A stretch of 40,745 nt of DNA from CAZFGN01 sp964518695 (GCA_964518695.1 CAZFGN010000004.1:1-40745); one strand, 5' to 3'; numbered from the stretch's first letter, positions 8,701 to 15,771 are shown. Notes: a model not told the origin generated them from the sequence alone. Translations and numbers: made by a program.

Positions 8701-10315
8701 AGCGACACCGCTTACCCAACCGTCTAATTTCGCGGCTAACTACGACTCAAGTAAACTCGCGATTAATTTGTCTTGGGATGCGGATCCATCTCTCGTTTAT
8801 CAAATTCAGGAATACAACAGTCCTGGCGTTACGATTTTCGAAGGCAAGGGCAATTCGTTTTCAAAGCGTATTAACGAAGTGGGCAGAAATTATAAATTTT
8901 CCATTAGAGCTTTTGATGAAAATGCTGAACATACCGAATTGGTAGAAAAAGAAATAGCCGTGGCGAGCTTTATAAAAGACACCCGTTTTTACAATACCAC
9001 TGTCTATACCCCTTCCGAAGGGAAACAAGGCAATCTGGTGGAGTTTTCTTATGATAAATACCCGTTTTTGCCGCTTGATCTGGTGTATACGAATCTTGGC
9101 GTACCTAACAGTACGCCCAATTGGAAGGCATTGGTATTTTATATTAATAAAGAAGCTCCAAAGCGTAATTATCTAAACGGAGATTTGCCCCTTGCGGAAG
9201 ATATCAATAGTGTTCTGGGAGTGAAATATGATACTTGCGGTGGCGGTGCTAGTAATCGCAGGTCGCTTATTTTATCGGACACTGTCGAAAGGTGCAACGC
9301 AGGGGAAGGATTTGGGAATCTTAGTATGCATTACAGCCGTTACTTATCTGAAGGAGACAAACATTTACTTTTGCCTGTGGAGAGTTTTAACGATCAATCG
9401 ATTTTTACCGGGAACGATTATCTTACCGTAGCCTTTTATGGCTTTAGAACATATTTCCCTCAAGGGTATAGTCCGCCCGGCGGCGTCTTTGAAAACTTTG
9501 AATTATTAGCCGTAGATAATACAAAATATTATTTTCAGAATACAGTGCCAATACATAATTCCCCTACAGCGCCGAGTAATTTGGAGGCCCCGTCTTACAC
9601 CGTAAATTCGCCGACATCAACCGTTGGGCTTTCTTGGGATCCGTCTGTTGACTCCGATAGCATTGATTCCACTATCAAATATGAATGGAGCCTAGATGAT
9701 TTTTTATGGCAACCATTAAGTTTAACCAGTGGTATTCCCAATAAATTCTCTTCGTATATATCTTTAGAATTGGGTAAAACCTATAATATATCAATCAGGG
9801 CGGTTGATGATTTTGGCAATTTATCGGGAGTTGCGAAAACGACAATTATTTTACCGCCGTCGTCGATTAATTTAATTGCTGATCCCTCAAACGATTATTT
9901 TGCTATTGATGACGCGAAGCTCGTTGGAAATGTAATTAACGTAAAGTGGAGATTGATTAATAATCCCGCGCCGAGTGGCACTTTTGGAATAATACCGTTC
10001 AATCCGTTAACTGGAATCTCACCTGGCAATGTGAGTAATTTACTGGCATTAAATAGGGATTACTATAGTAATTTAAGTTATCCTTATCTAACAGCCAATT
10101 CCTCGGATATATGCAATGGCGGCATAACTCCTATTAGTCAATATGTTTTAGGTTGGCAATATCAAACTAATTTTTCATCAATAAGTGGGGTGGCCGCGTC
10201 GGAGCTTTCGGGGAAAGAAATAAATTTCGGTTTGTATGTAGGGGTGCCGTGTAACCCCAGCGATAATGAAAGAAATCCGGTTTTTAGCGGTTACCCAATT
10301 ACTGTTAAAAATTAG
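5705..10315 (+). CDS. Giant secreted zinc-phospholipase-C-like protein with lamin-tail and Fn3-like domains
   Basis: 1536 residues. A signal peptide (about 1-29, ending SPSALA) precedes a domain resembling zinc-dependent phospholipase C/S1-P1 nuclease. Possible metal ligands are H34, H162, H165, H175 and H181 in THTYLTD and LGHVIHLIEDASVPDHTRND. A Lys/Glu/Gln-rich, probably coiled segment spans about 397-489. Three lamin-tail (LTD)-like units follow at about 505-640, 698-833 and 879-995. Fn3-like units lie at about 1003-1086 and 1286-1376. No LPXTG sorting signal or C-terminal membrane helix is visible. Known LTD and Fn3 units are binding or spacing modules, so an extracellular enzyme that contacts surfaces or envelopes is likely. 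The substrate (lipid or nucleic acid) cannot be decided from the sequence. Confidence 0.8.
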   Translation: MENRKSLKLFIFISVFISTLGISPSALAYGVETHTYLTDQVIDFYNKNYPNGPIKDDIRPYIVDGARREDDTPRWMNHFYDPVNNRGLDDPEWGRGFSSKGWAQSDSEQTTYAYKPISYIASILTASEQGNVNGMDLNFTWQQAIRYYRDGDVEKAMFTLGHVIHLIEDASVPDHTRNDAHPHPLGDGSPYEEYTEKFTRSTEDKELIPRLSGKKPIDSHPTLSSYFDVMANYSNNNFYSKDTIGVRYNEPKVDSFVEIDGITFSLNNDGDGLYKLSACSKGRVGDCNQAIDDDAVLEDYWSHLSTKLVQVGAGVIKLFFDDIERVNYGDARLVKDDRNPITWAIDNARAFAQVMSSSGKAVTSSITNTSREAFTSTLGNGSTSNEKLVETINVKSLQKSKGGSKKKDSVENAKSVENRENGKLLVREVNNPAVIKQESSQQIIRTVEKEKETEEKINGLEQQKEQVKKEVQQEQIKQEQAVPSAQQAPSFKECSFNTTKPPSRQQIIINEVAWMGGSSDFGLTSTDEWIELKNISGSEIDISNWQLIDKGEQIKINLTSISGNKTVKPNRLILLERTNDSSVPNIPADLLYSNTLNNSDEGVRLFDSQCNLVDEVLANPDWPAGDNTQKRTMERSLDLSWHDYNGTAQDSVFGTPKKENSAPAVVYSGGGGGDGGSVSASTDNQQQTIASGTKSPSKILVSEVQITGGTGKTENDFIELYNPNNTQVNLNGYRLVKRTKTGTSDASIKSWTTDVYIPAGGYYLWANSGYTDISNTPDVMTTVTISDDNGVAIRYGAEDTGTVIDSVAWGGAGNIFIEGSVFPSNPSANQSLQRKFQGNNFIDTDNNANDFEIQTCSSSKAQSKSCPTVNQTPGVLLPLSIVEVIYNPEGSDEGKELVTVNNPNSGEVDVGSYSIQYLGSDGDFTKTKKKNFGAENKIPGKGIFKIGMNCGSDTPCENVDMSWSEALNNSLGTVFLVSNQALLTGLSDADAIDGFHYPEATPLTQPSNFAANYDSSKLAINLSWDADPSLVYQIQEYNSPGVTIFEGKGNSFSKRINEVGRNYKFSIRAFDENAEHTELVEKEIAVASFIKDTRFYNTTVYTPSEGKQGNLVEFSYDKYPFLPLDLVYTNLGVPNSTPNWKALVFYINKEAPKRNYLNGDLPLAEDINSVLGVKYDTCGGGASNRRSLILSDTVERCNAGEGFGNLSMHYSRYLSEGDKHLLLPVESFNDQSIFTGNDYLTVAFYGFRTYFPQGYSPPGGVFENFELLAVDNTKYYFQNTVPIHNSPTAPSNLEAPSYTVNSPTSTVGLSWDPSVDSDSIDSTIKYEWSLDDFLWQPLSLTSGIPNKFSSYISLELGKTYNISIRAVDDFGNLSGVAKTTIILPPSSINLIADPSNDYFAIDDAKLVGNVINVKWRLINNPAPSGTFGIIPFNPLTGISPGNVSNLLALNRDYYSNLSYPYLTANSSDICNGGITPISQYVLGWQYQTNFSSISGVAASELSGKEINFGLYVGVPCNPSDNERNPVFSGYPITVKN

Positions 10316-10612
10316 ATGATAGTTACGGTCTAAGGTGTCGGGACGACCCACTATACTATAACACCGATCGGTGTTATAGTATAGTGGGTATTGATTTGGG
10401 CATAACCATGCTTTGGCAGTCTAATTTAGTGAAGTTCCAATCCTCCGGGGTAGGATGTTTGCGAGGGAGATAGTTATCAACAATGGTATTATAAAAGTTT
10501 TTTCTTTATACTTAGCTTGTCAATCAAAAATTGATGTGAAAATTTAGTCCTATTCTCTGTTCCTCGCTTTCCTTAAAAGGTCGATAATTAGCAAAAAAGA
10601 ACAAAAAAGATT
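10316..10612. other. Intergenic region holding palindrome copy 4 and no recognisable gene
   Basis: Apart from the palindrome at 10347-10388 this 297-nt stretch has no convincing ORF, tRNA or terminator. TTGTCA at 10517-10522 has no good -10 at 17 nt, so the promoter of the 10613 gene is uncertain. Confidence 0.6.
10347..10388. repeat. Perfect 42-bp palindrome copy 4
   Basis: The core 10352-10383 is identical to copy 3. The symmetry here extends five more bases on each side (CCCAC at 10347-10351 and GTGGG at 10384-10388), giving a perfect 42-bp palindrome. It begins 32 nt after the stop of the phospholipase-like gene. The T-tract seen in copies 1 and 2 is absent. Confidence 0.75.
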
Positions 10613-10963
10613 ATGTTAGAAAGAGAACAGTGCGCAGAACCATTTGATATCAAAGTCTCTCATTCAATCAAATTGGGTCAGGTGCAGGATATTACCGATC
10701 CTTGTGATATCTTGAAAACCTCAGATTCTGAAAACCAAGCACATAAAGAAGCGAAAAAGAGCTTTGTAAATGCCCTAGGAAAAAAATGTCAAGATTCAAT
10801 AAAGTGCTCGAATGAAGATTTCAAGTGCAAGCCTTTATTGGTTGAAACTGCAGATGCATACGAAACATCTGAAAAAATGTTTACCATCAATAACGTGGAG
10901 ATAAAAGTCTGTTATTTCACTTGTACAATGTCCGCGAAAGGACAATGTACGTGCCAAGAATGA
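10613..10963 (+). CDS. Small cysteine-rich protein, unknown
   Basis: 116 residues with nine cysteines, including a CxxxC...CxC ending (VCYFTCTMSAKGQCTCQE). No signal peptide, transmembrane helix or known fold is recognised. The Lys/Glu-rich, polar composition suggests a cytoplasmic soluble protein, perhaps metal-binding. There is no Shine-Dalgarno sequence or clear promoter, and the gene stands alone. A good terminator follows, which supports it being a real transcription unit. It could be a fast-evolving or lineage-specific gene; confidence is limited. Confidence 0.5.
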   Translation: MLEREQCAEPFDIKVSHSIKLGQVQDITDPCDILKTSDSENQAHKEAKKSFVNALGKKCQDSIKCSNEDFKCKPLLVETADAYETSEKMFTINNVEIKVCYFTCTMSAKGQCTCQE

Positions 10964-10983
10964 TGCGCTTAAGTCATTCATTA

Positions 10984-11013
10984 AAAGCACCCTCCACACA
11001 CGGGGGTGTTTTT
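10984..11013 (+). terminator. Intrinsic terminator after the Cys-rich gene
   Basis: AAAAGCACCC (10984-10993) pairs with GGGTGTTTTT (11004-11013) with one G-U pair, around a 10-nt loop. The right arm runs into five T. Confidence 0.7.
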
Positions 11014-11165
11014 AACTGTAGACTATTCATTTTGATATTTAGCGCAGTTCTCGTATCCATTCTAAAATAAATAAGGCCGTTTCTTGAGTCGATACTTTTA
11101 ACATGATTTTAATTTTATCACATTTTAGCGATGAATATTTAATAACTATTTAAAAGGCATAGCTC

Positions 11166-11174
11166 TGTGATAAT
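11166..11174 (+). promoter_or_regulatory. Extended -10 (TGT-GATAAT) for the rpe-transketolase operon
   Basis: TGT at 11166-11168 plus GATAAT at 11169-11174, eight nt before the ATG at 11183. This is leaderless geometry. No matching -35 was seen. Confidence 0.45.
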
Positions 11175-11182
11175 ATAGAGAT

Positions 11183-11842
11183 ATGGAAGTGATCCCGGCG
11201 ATTAATTGTTTGGACTTTGAAACACTGGGCAAGTTAGTTAAAGAGGCGTCTCGGTTTTTGCCGGCACGGGGCGGGTGGATTCATATTGATGTGGTTAATG
11301 GCACGTTTGCCAAGAATGTTACTTGGGGCAATCCGAATGATTTAGCCAGTATAAAATCCGCTTACCCCAATATTAATTTTGAGATTCACTTGATGGTTGC
11401 GAATCCTGAAGAAGTGGTTGAATCGTGGTTTAGCGCGGGAGCTAAAAGGGCGATAGTTCACTTGGAAACTATGAGCAATCCAGATTTTATTTTGGATATT
11501 GCCAATAAATATGATGGGGAAGTGATGCTTGCCGTCAATCCCTCTACCCCGGCAGATTTACTTTTGCCGTATGCCGATTCTTTCGGCTATTTTCAGGTTT
11601 TGGCTGTCAGTCCCGGATTAGCCGGACAGAGGTTTAAAACAGAGAGTTTAGATAAAATAAGTTTTTTGCGACAAATAGCTCCTGATGTTAAAATAGAAGT
11701 TGATGGCGGTATAACTCCGGAGACTGCTCGGCTTGCTAAGATTGCCGGTGCGGATATCTTGGTCGCGGCTTCTTATATATTCGAGAGTAAAAATCCAAAA
11801 CAAGCTTATGAAGAATTAAATGGAAGTATTGCACGAAAATAA
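11183..11842 (+). CDS. rpe: Ribulose-phosphate 3-epimerase
   Basis: 219 residues, normal length for this TIM-barrel enzyme, which interconverts ribulose-5-phosphate and xylulose-5-phosphate. Metal and active-site segments are visible: HIDVVNGTF (usually HxDxMDG), EIHLMV, VHLE, VSPGLAGQRF and EVDGGI. The N-terminal PAINCLD replaces the common PSILSAD, and VNG replaces MDG, so two active-site neighbours differ from the classical enzyme. The overlap with the transketolase N-subunit gene and the supply of its substrate support the assignment. An ancestral role on a related sugar phosphate cannot be excluded. Confidence 0.85.
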   Translation: MEVIPAINCLDFETLGKLVKEASRFLPARGGWIHIDVVNGTFAKNVTWGNPNDLASIKSAYPNINFEIHLMVANPEEVVESWFSAGAKRAIVHLETMSNPDFILDIANKYDGEVMLAVNPSTPADLLLPYADSFGYFQVLAVSPGLAGQRFKTESLDKISFLRQIAPDVKIEVDGGITPETARLAKIAGADILVAASYIFESKNPKQAYEELNGSIARK

Positions 11843-12680
11843 AATAAAGCTCTTAGAGGAGATTGCTAATCGTATCAGAGAAACGATTATCGAAACTTTA
11901 GTTTACGCCGGGAGCGGTCACTCGGCTGGTCCATTGGGCATGGCCGACATTTTTACCGCTTTCTATTTCCACATTTTAAATCATGATCCTAAGAAACCTC
12001 ACTGGGAAGATAGAGATAGGCTTATATTATCCAACGGGCATATTTGTCCGGTGAGATATGTGGCTATGGCTTATGCCGGATACTTTCCTCTCGAGGAATT
12101 GAAGACTTTGAGAAAATTGAACTCAAGGTTGCAGGGCCATCCTCATAGGACTGCTTTGCCGGGAGTGGAAACAACTTCAGGTCCTTTGGGGTCCGGGTTG
12201 GGGCAGTCGGTTGGTATGGCGCTTGCCGCTCGGATGGATAAGAGAAAATACAGAGTTTACTGTTTGATGTCTGATGGCGAGCAGGACGCCGGAAATACTT
12301 GGGAAGCGGCAATGTTTGCGGGAAAGAATAGATTAAACAATCTCACGGCTTTAATGGATAGGAATAATATCCAAATTGATGGATTTACGGAGAATATAAT
12401 GCCGCTTGAGCCCCTTAAAGATAAGTATGAATCTTTTGGTTGGCACGTTTTGGAAATAGACGGGCACAACTTTCAACAGATTGTTGACGCGGTCAATGTT
12501 GCTAGAGCGATTTATGAAAAACCTACTCTAATTATCGCGCATACCATACCGGGCAAGGGAGTGAGCTTTATGGAACGCGATTATTTGTGGCACGGCAAAC
12601 CCCCGACAAAGGAAGAGGCGAAAATAGCGCTTAAAGAGTTAAGAACATTAGGGGGGAAGATTCAGAGTGAGCACCAGTAG
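11820..12680 (+). CDS. Transketolase, N-terminal (TPP-binding) subunit
   Basis: 286 residues, equal to the first third of a full transketolase. It carries AGSGHSAGPLGMADI, the GHP segment LQGHPHRTALPGVETTSGPLGSGLG, and the thiamine-diphosphate/metal motif SDGEQDAGNTWEAAMFA. It pairs with the C-terminal subunit gene downstream to form the heterotetrameric two-gene enzyme known in archaea and many bacteria. It overlaps rpe by 23 nt, so translation is probably coupled. The pathway is the non-oxidative pentose phosphate branch, which supplies ribose-5-phosphate and erythrose-4-phosphate. Confidence 0.93.
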   Translation: MEVLHENKIKLLEEIANRIRETIIETLVYAGSGHSAGPLGMADIFTAFYFHILNHDPKKPHWEDRDRLILSNGHICPVRYVAMAYAGYFPLEELKTLRKLNSRLQGHPHRTALPGVETTSGPLGSGLGQSVGMALAARMDKRKYRVYCLMSDGEQDAGNTWEAAMFAGKNRLNNLTALMDRNNIQIDGFTENIMPLEPLKDKYESFGWHVLEIDGHNFQQIVDAVNVARAIYEKPTLIIAHTIPGKGVSFMERDYLWHGKPPTKEEAKIALKELRTLGGKIQSEHQ

Positions 12681-12685
12681 CGGGG

Positions 12686-12713
12686 AGTATGTAGTATAAA
12701 GTATTTAGTATAG
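12686..12713 (+). repeat. Four tandem 7-mers AGTATNN before the transketolase C-subunit
   Basis: AGTAT occurs at 12686, 12693, 12700 and 12707, each followed by two variable bases, giving an exact 7-bp period over 28 bp. The array fills almost the whole 39-nt gap before the ATG at 12720 and contains -10-like strings (TATAAA, TATAGG). Confidence 0.5.
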
Positions 12714-12719
12714 GGCAAC

Positions 12720-13712
12720 ATGATTAATAAAGAAGCAAAATTAAATCCCAAGCTTTTTCTCGAAGACATTGAGCAAGTGCCGGTTAGAAACGGTTATGGC
12801 GAAGGACTTTTGGTTGCCGGGGAGAAGAATCCTAACGTGGTAGTTCTTTGCGCTGACCTAACGGAGTCTACCCGCTCGGAAGCTTTTGCCAAAAAGTTTC
12901 CCGAAAGATTTTTTGAATTAGGCGTGGCAGAACAGAATATGGCCACCATTGCCGCTGGCTTGGGAATCTCTGGCAAGGTTGCTTTCATATCTTCCTATGC
13001 CGCTTTTTCTCCGGGGCGTAATTGGGAGCAGATCAGAACTACTATTTCTTATAACGATTCCAATGTGAAAATCGCGGGCCATCATGCTGGCATTTCGGTT
13101 GGTCCAGACGGAGCAACACATCAAGCGGTGGAAGATATCGCCACTATGAGAGTCATGGCTAATATGAAGGTCTTTGTACCTTGTGATGGGATTGAGGCGA
13201 GAAAAGCTACGGCGGCGGCGGCTCAAATATGGGGACCGATATATTTGAGGTTTACTAGAGAAAAGACGCCGGTTGTTACGACTAATGAGACTCCCTATAC
13301 GCCAGGGAAAGTAGAGATTTTTTGGCAATCCAAGAAACCGCAAGTTGTTATCATCGCTTGCGGGCCACTCGTTTACAACGCGTTACTCGCCGCTTACCAG
13401 TTGGAAAAAGATGGCGTGGGAACTATCGTCTTAAATAACCACACAATAAAACCAATGGATGAGAAAAAGATTGTTGAGATGGTTAAAAAGTGTGGGGCGG
13501 TCGTAACTGTAGAAGAGCATCAAGTAATGGGTGGGATGGGAGGTGCCGTTGCTGAATTATTAGCTGAGAAATATCCAACGCCAATTGAATTTATTGGTAT
13601 GCAAAATATTTTCGGCGAGTCGGGCGCGCCTAAAGAACTCATCGAGAAATATGGTATGGGCGTGGAGGATATCAAAGCCGCGGCCCAAAAAGTCCTCAAG
13701 AGGAAGAAATGA
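12720..13712 (+). CDS. Transketolase, C-terminal (pyrimidine-binding) subunit
   Basis: 330 residues covering the pyrimidine-binding and C-terminal domains: CADLTESTRSEAF, FELGVAEQNMATIAAGLG (with the catalytic Glu), ISVGPDGATHQAVEDIATMR, and a C-terminal TVEEHQVMGGMGGAVAELL. It completes the enzyme begun by the upstream gene. It is separated from that gene by the 7-mer repeat array. Its stop overlaps the start of a histidine-kinase-like gene in ATGA fashion (13709-13712), so a sensor is translationally coupled to this metabolic operon. Confidence 0.93.
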   Translation: MINKEAKLNPKLFLEDIEQVPVRNGYGEGLLVAGEKNPNVVVLCADLTESTRSEAFAKKFPERFFELGVAEQNMATIAAGLGISGKVAFISSYAAFSPGRNWEQIRTTISYNDSNVKIAGHHAGISVGPDGATHQAVEDIATMRVMANMKVFVPCDGIEARKATAAAAQIWGPIYLRFTREKTPVVTTNETPYTPGKVEIFWQSKKPQVVIIACGPLVYNALLAAYQLEKDGVGTIVLNNHTIKPMDEKKIVEMVKKCGAVVTVEEHQVMGGMGGAVAELLAEKYPTPIEFIGMQNIFGESGAPKELIEKYGMGVEDIKAAAQKVLKRKK

Positions 13713-14934
13713 ACCTCTACGCTTGGTCGGGTATTTTAGGAGTAATCACAGGATTAACTCTTCCTATTTTATTCTTTTTCAATAGTAGTAGAGAAAACAA
13801 AAGGGTTAGCTCTCTTTGGGCCGCTCTAAATGTAGGCGTAGCTTTATATGGTTTGGGGATTTTTTTCGGTACTACTACCGAAGACTATGAGAATGCGCTG
13901 TTTTGGTGGAGAATTGCATACTTAGGAATACCTCTGATTCCGCCGTTTTATCTTCATCATGCGTATAAGTTAACCGGAGCAAAGATAAGCAAAAGATTGC
14001 TTTCGGTTATTTACGGTATAGGGATTTTTTATTTGTTGCTGAATATAATAACGCCTCAATTTTTTCTCCATGAGNNNNNNNNNNCTGGGTATTTAATTCC
14101 ATATGGTTTTGGGATATCCTTTCCCCTAATAATATAATCGCTAATATCTCTGGCATTGTGTTTGTAATGTACTTCTTTTTATCTGCCATTATAGCCAACT
14201 ATAGACTTTTTATTACAGCGAGGAGTGCCGAAGGCAACTTTCGTAAGCAACTGCATCTTTTTTTCGTAGCTGGAGTTATAGGTTTTGGGGGCGGAGGAAC
14301 CTCTTACCTGCCATCATTTCACATAGATATCTTCCCAATCCTAAACTTCGGCATATCGGCTTACCACGTTGCCGTCTCTTACGCGACTATAAGATACGGG
14401 CTTTATAACGCTAAGGTCGTTGCCGCAGAAATATTTACAGTGTTTTTAGGAATGCTTTTAGTTGTCAGTTTGTTCGCGGCCAAGAACATAATTCTTCAAT
14501 TCAGCGTTTTGGTCGGTTTCGGCGCGTTGGCGTTTCTATTGATTAGAAGTTCTCTGGCTGAAACCAGGTTGGCGAGCGAGCTTAAAATTTTAAGTGAGAA
14601 TCTTCAAGAAAAAGTAACCGAACAAACCGTAGAAATAAGAAAATCCTATGAAGTTGAAAAGAAGGCGAGAATCGGACTCGAAGAACTGGACAAAGCCAAG
14701 GATCAGTTCATATTGACCACCCAGCATCAGCTAAGGACGCCGCTTACGATTATTAAAGGGTATTTATCTGTCCTCAAAGAGGATGTTTCTCTTTCAAAAG
14801 ATGTTATCTCTGATTTGGGAAAAATCTCCAATTCTACAGAAACACTTTCTAAATTCGTAAATGATCTTTTACAGGTTGCCGAGTTGAGAGTGAGGAAGCT
14901 GGATGACGAGAAGGGAGAAAATAGTCCCAAATGA
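13709..14934 (+). CDS. Multi-TM sensor with HisKA domain but no ATPase domain (gene interrupted by gap)
   Basis: The N-terminal half (13709 onward) and the C-terminal half (open in another frame from 14086 to 14934) belong together across the ten-N gap, whose true length is therefore not ten. The N-terminal region has several transmembrane helices of the HisKA_7TM type, ending in the junction IRYGLYNAKVVAAEIF seen in related form in two other kinases here. A coiled coil (EVEKKARIGLEELDKAKDQF) leads to the H-box TTQHQLRTPLTIIKGY. The protein stops about 60 residues later, and the whole HATPase_c domain is missing. It may serve as a phospho-acceptor or dimerisation partner of another kinase, or be a truncated remnant. 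The linker and H-box closely match the complete kinase at 38284. Confidence 0.7.
14075..14084. other. Assembly gap (ten N) within a sensor gene
   Basis: Placeholder run of ten N. The reading frame changes across it, which shows the real missing length is not ten bases. Confidence 0.99.
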
Positions 14935-14967
14935 CCTTGTTTCAGAAAGTGAAACTAGTTCCTTGTG

Positions 14968-15408
14968 TTACTTAGAGCGTCCGTTCTCAAAGGCGTCTCT
15001 CACCACCGCTGTAAATTGTCCCGGCATAGTGCTCGCTTTGACTAAGTACGTATAGGCGCCAGCCTCATAGGCTGATTTTTTAGTTTCTTCATCGTTTAAG
15101 TTGGAGAAGACTATTACTGGTACTTTGTATTGCGAGTCACTTTTGACTTCTTTTAAAAATGCTAGGCCCATTTTTTCGCTAAGATCTTCAGTATTGCTAG
15201 CAACTGATTTGTCATAGGGTAGTATAAGATCCAACACAACCACATCTGGCTTGTTCGTTTTAAGACTTTCTAAACCAGATTTCAAATCCATGGCGCTTAG
15301 AATTTGGTATTCGTAATCTTTATCAACAGCGAACAACTCCGAGAAAAGAGATCTCAAAAGGTTTTCATCTTCCACAAAAAGTATTTTTATCTTTTTTCTA
15401 TCTTCCAT
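14968..15408 (-). CDS. Single-domain response regulator
   Basis: 146 residues, one receiver domain and no output domain. The acidic pocket is E13-D14, the phospho-acceptor is D60 in VVVLDLILP, the Thr/Ser position lies in VIVFSN, and the conserved Lys in YLVKAST. There is an insertion after the phospho-acceptor loop (YDKSVASNTEDLSEK). It lies downstream of the stand-alone histidine-domain gene on the same strand (50-nt gap), which suggests a phosphotransfer pair. A -10-like TAAAAT (15424-15419, minus strand) is ten nt from the ATG. Signalling must go through protein contacts. Confidence 0.85.
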   Translation of the reverse strand: MEDRKKIKILFVEDENLLRSLFSELFAVDKDYEYQILSAMDLKSGLESLKTNKPDVVVLDLILPYDKSVASNTEDLSEKMGLAFLKEVKSDSQYKVPVIVFSNLNDEETKKSAYEAGAYTYLVKASTMPGQFTAVVRDAFENGRSK

Positions 15409-15458
15409 CTTTTAATTAATTTTAGCACATACGGTAGAGACTTCAAGTCAACACGATA

Positions 15459-15719
15459 CTATTTTGTCTCTCCGCCATTTTGTGGGGCATTTAATTTACC
15501 TTCTTGTTGTAAGGCGTGCAACTTAACAAAGGTATCCTCTATTGCTTGTTCCATCCTTTTAGCTCCCTCTAGTGCCTTCAATATAAACTCTTTCTGTTTT
15601 TCAGGAGGGAACTTGGTATAGGCATCTCCTTCCCAGAAACTTAAGTAACCCTTGATTACCGTAAGAGGACCCTTTATGTCGTGTTTTAAAATTCTTAAAT
15701 GGTCTTTTGTTTCTTCCAT
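15459..15719 (-). CDS. Stand-alone histidine-kinase dimerisation/phosphoacceptor domain
   Basis: 86 visible residues. H13 lies in LRILKHDIKGPLTVIKGYLSF, a clear H-box. It is followed by the second helix of the four-helix bundle (EFILKALEGAKRMEQAIEDTFVKL), and then the protein ends without any ATPase domain. The ATG at 15719 lies three bases from the assembly gap at 15723-15732, so the protein might be longer at its N-terminus. It precedes a receiver gene on the same strand. It may work like a histidine phosphotransfer protein or as a cross-talking dimer partner; this is inference. Confidence 0.65.
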   Translation of the reverse strand: MEETKDHLRILKHDIKGPLTVIKGYLSFWEGDAYTKFPPEKQKEFILKALEGAKRMEQAIEDTFVKLHALQQEGKLNAPQNGGETK

Positions 15720-15722
15720 GTT

Positions 15723-15732
15723 NNNNNNNNNN
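15723..15732. other. Assembly gap (ten N)
   Basis: Placeholder run between the minus-strand histidine-domain gene and the plus-strand kinase. It removes the upstream region of the former; the latter has an in-frame TAG at 15779-15781 and is not affected. Confidence 0.99.
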
Positions 15733-15771
15733 TTTCAAGATCATTATAGCATAATAGTTGCTCAAATAAGG

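Noticed and set aside
897..10388. CRISPR array or insertion-sequence ends made of the palindromes
   Set aside because: The four copies are kilobases apart with genes between them, there is no transposase, and each copy is itself a palindrome rather than one end of an inverted pair.
10400..10480. A tRNA gene (the string AGTTCCAATCCTCC resembles a T-arm)
   Set aside because: No acceptor stem, anticodon arm or D-arm can be paired around it.
13709..14137. A separate short membrane protein ending at 14137
   Set aside because: It is only the part of the sensor gene before the assembly gap; the downstream frame is open from the gap to 14934 and continues the same domain architecture.
14939..14955. 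Terminator between the ATPase-less sensor and the receiver gene
   Set aside because: GTTTCA/TGAAAC gives only six pairs and there is no T-tract; too weak to list as a feature.
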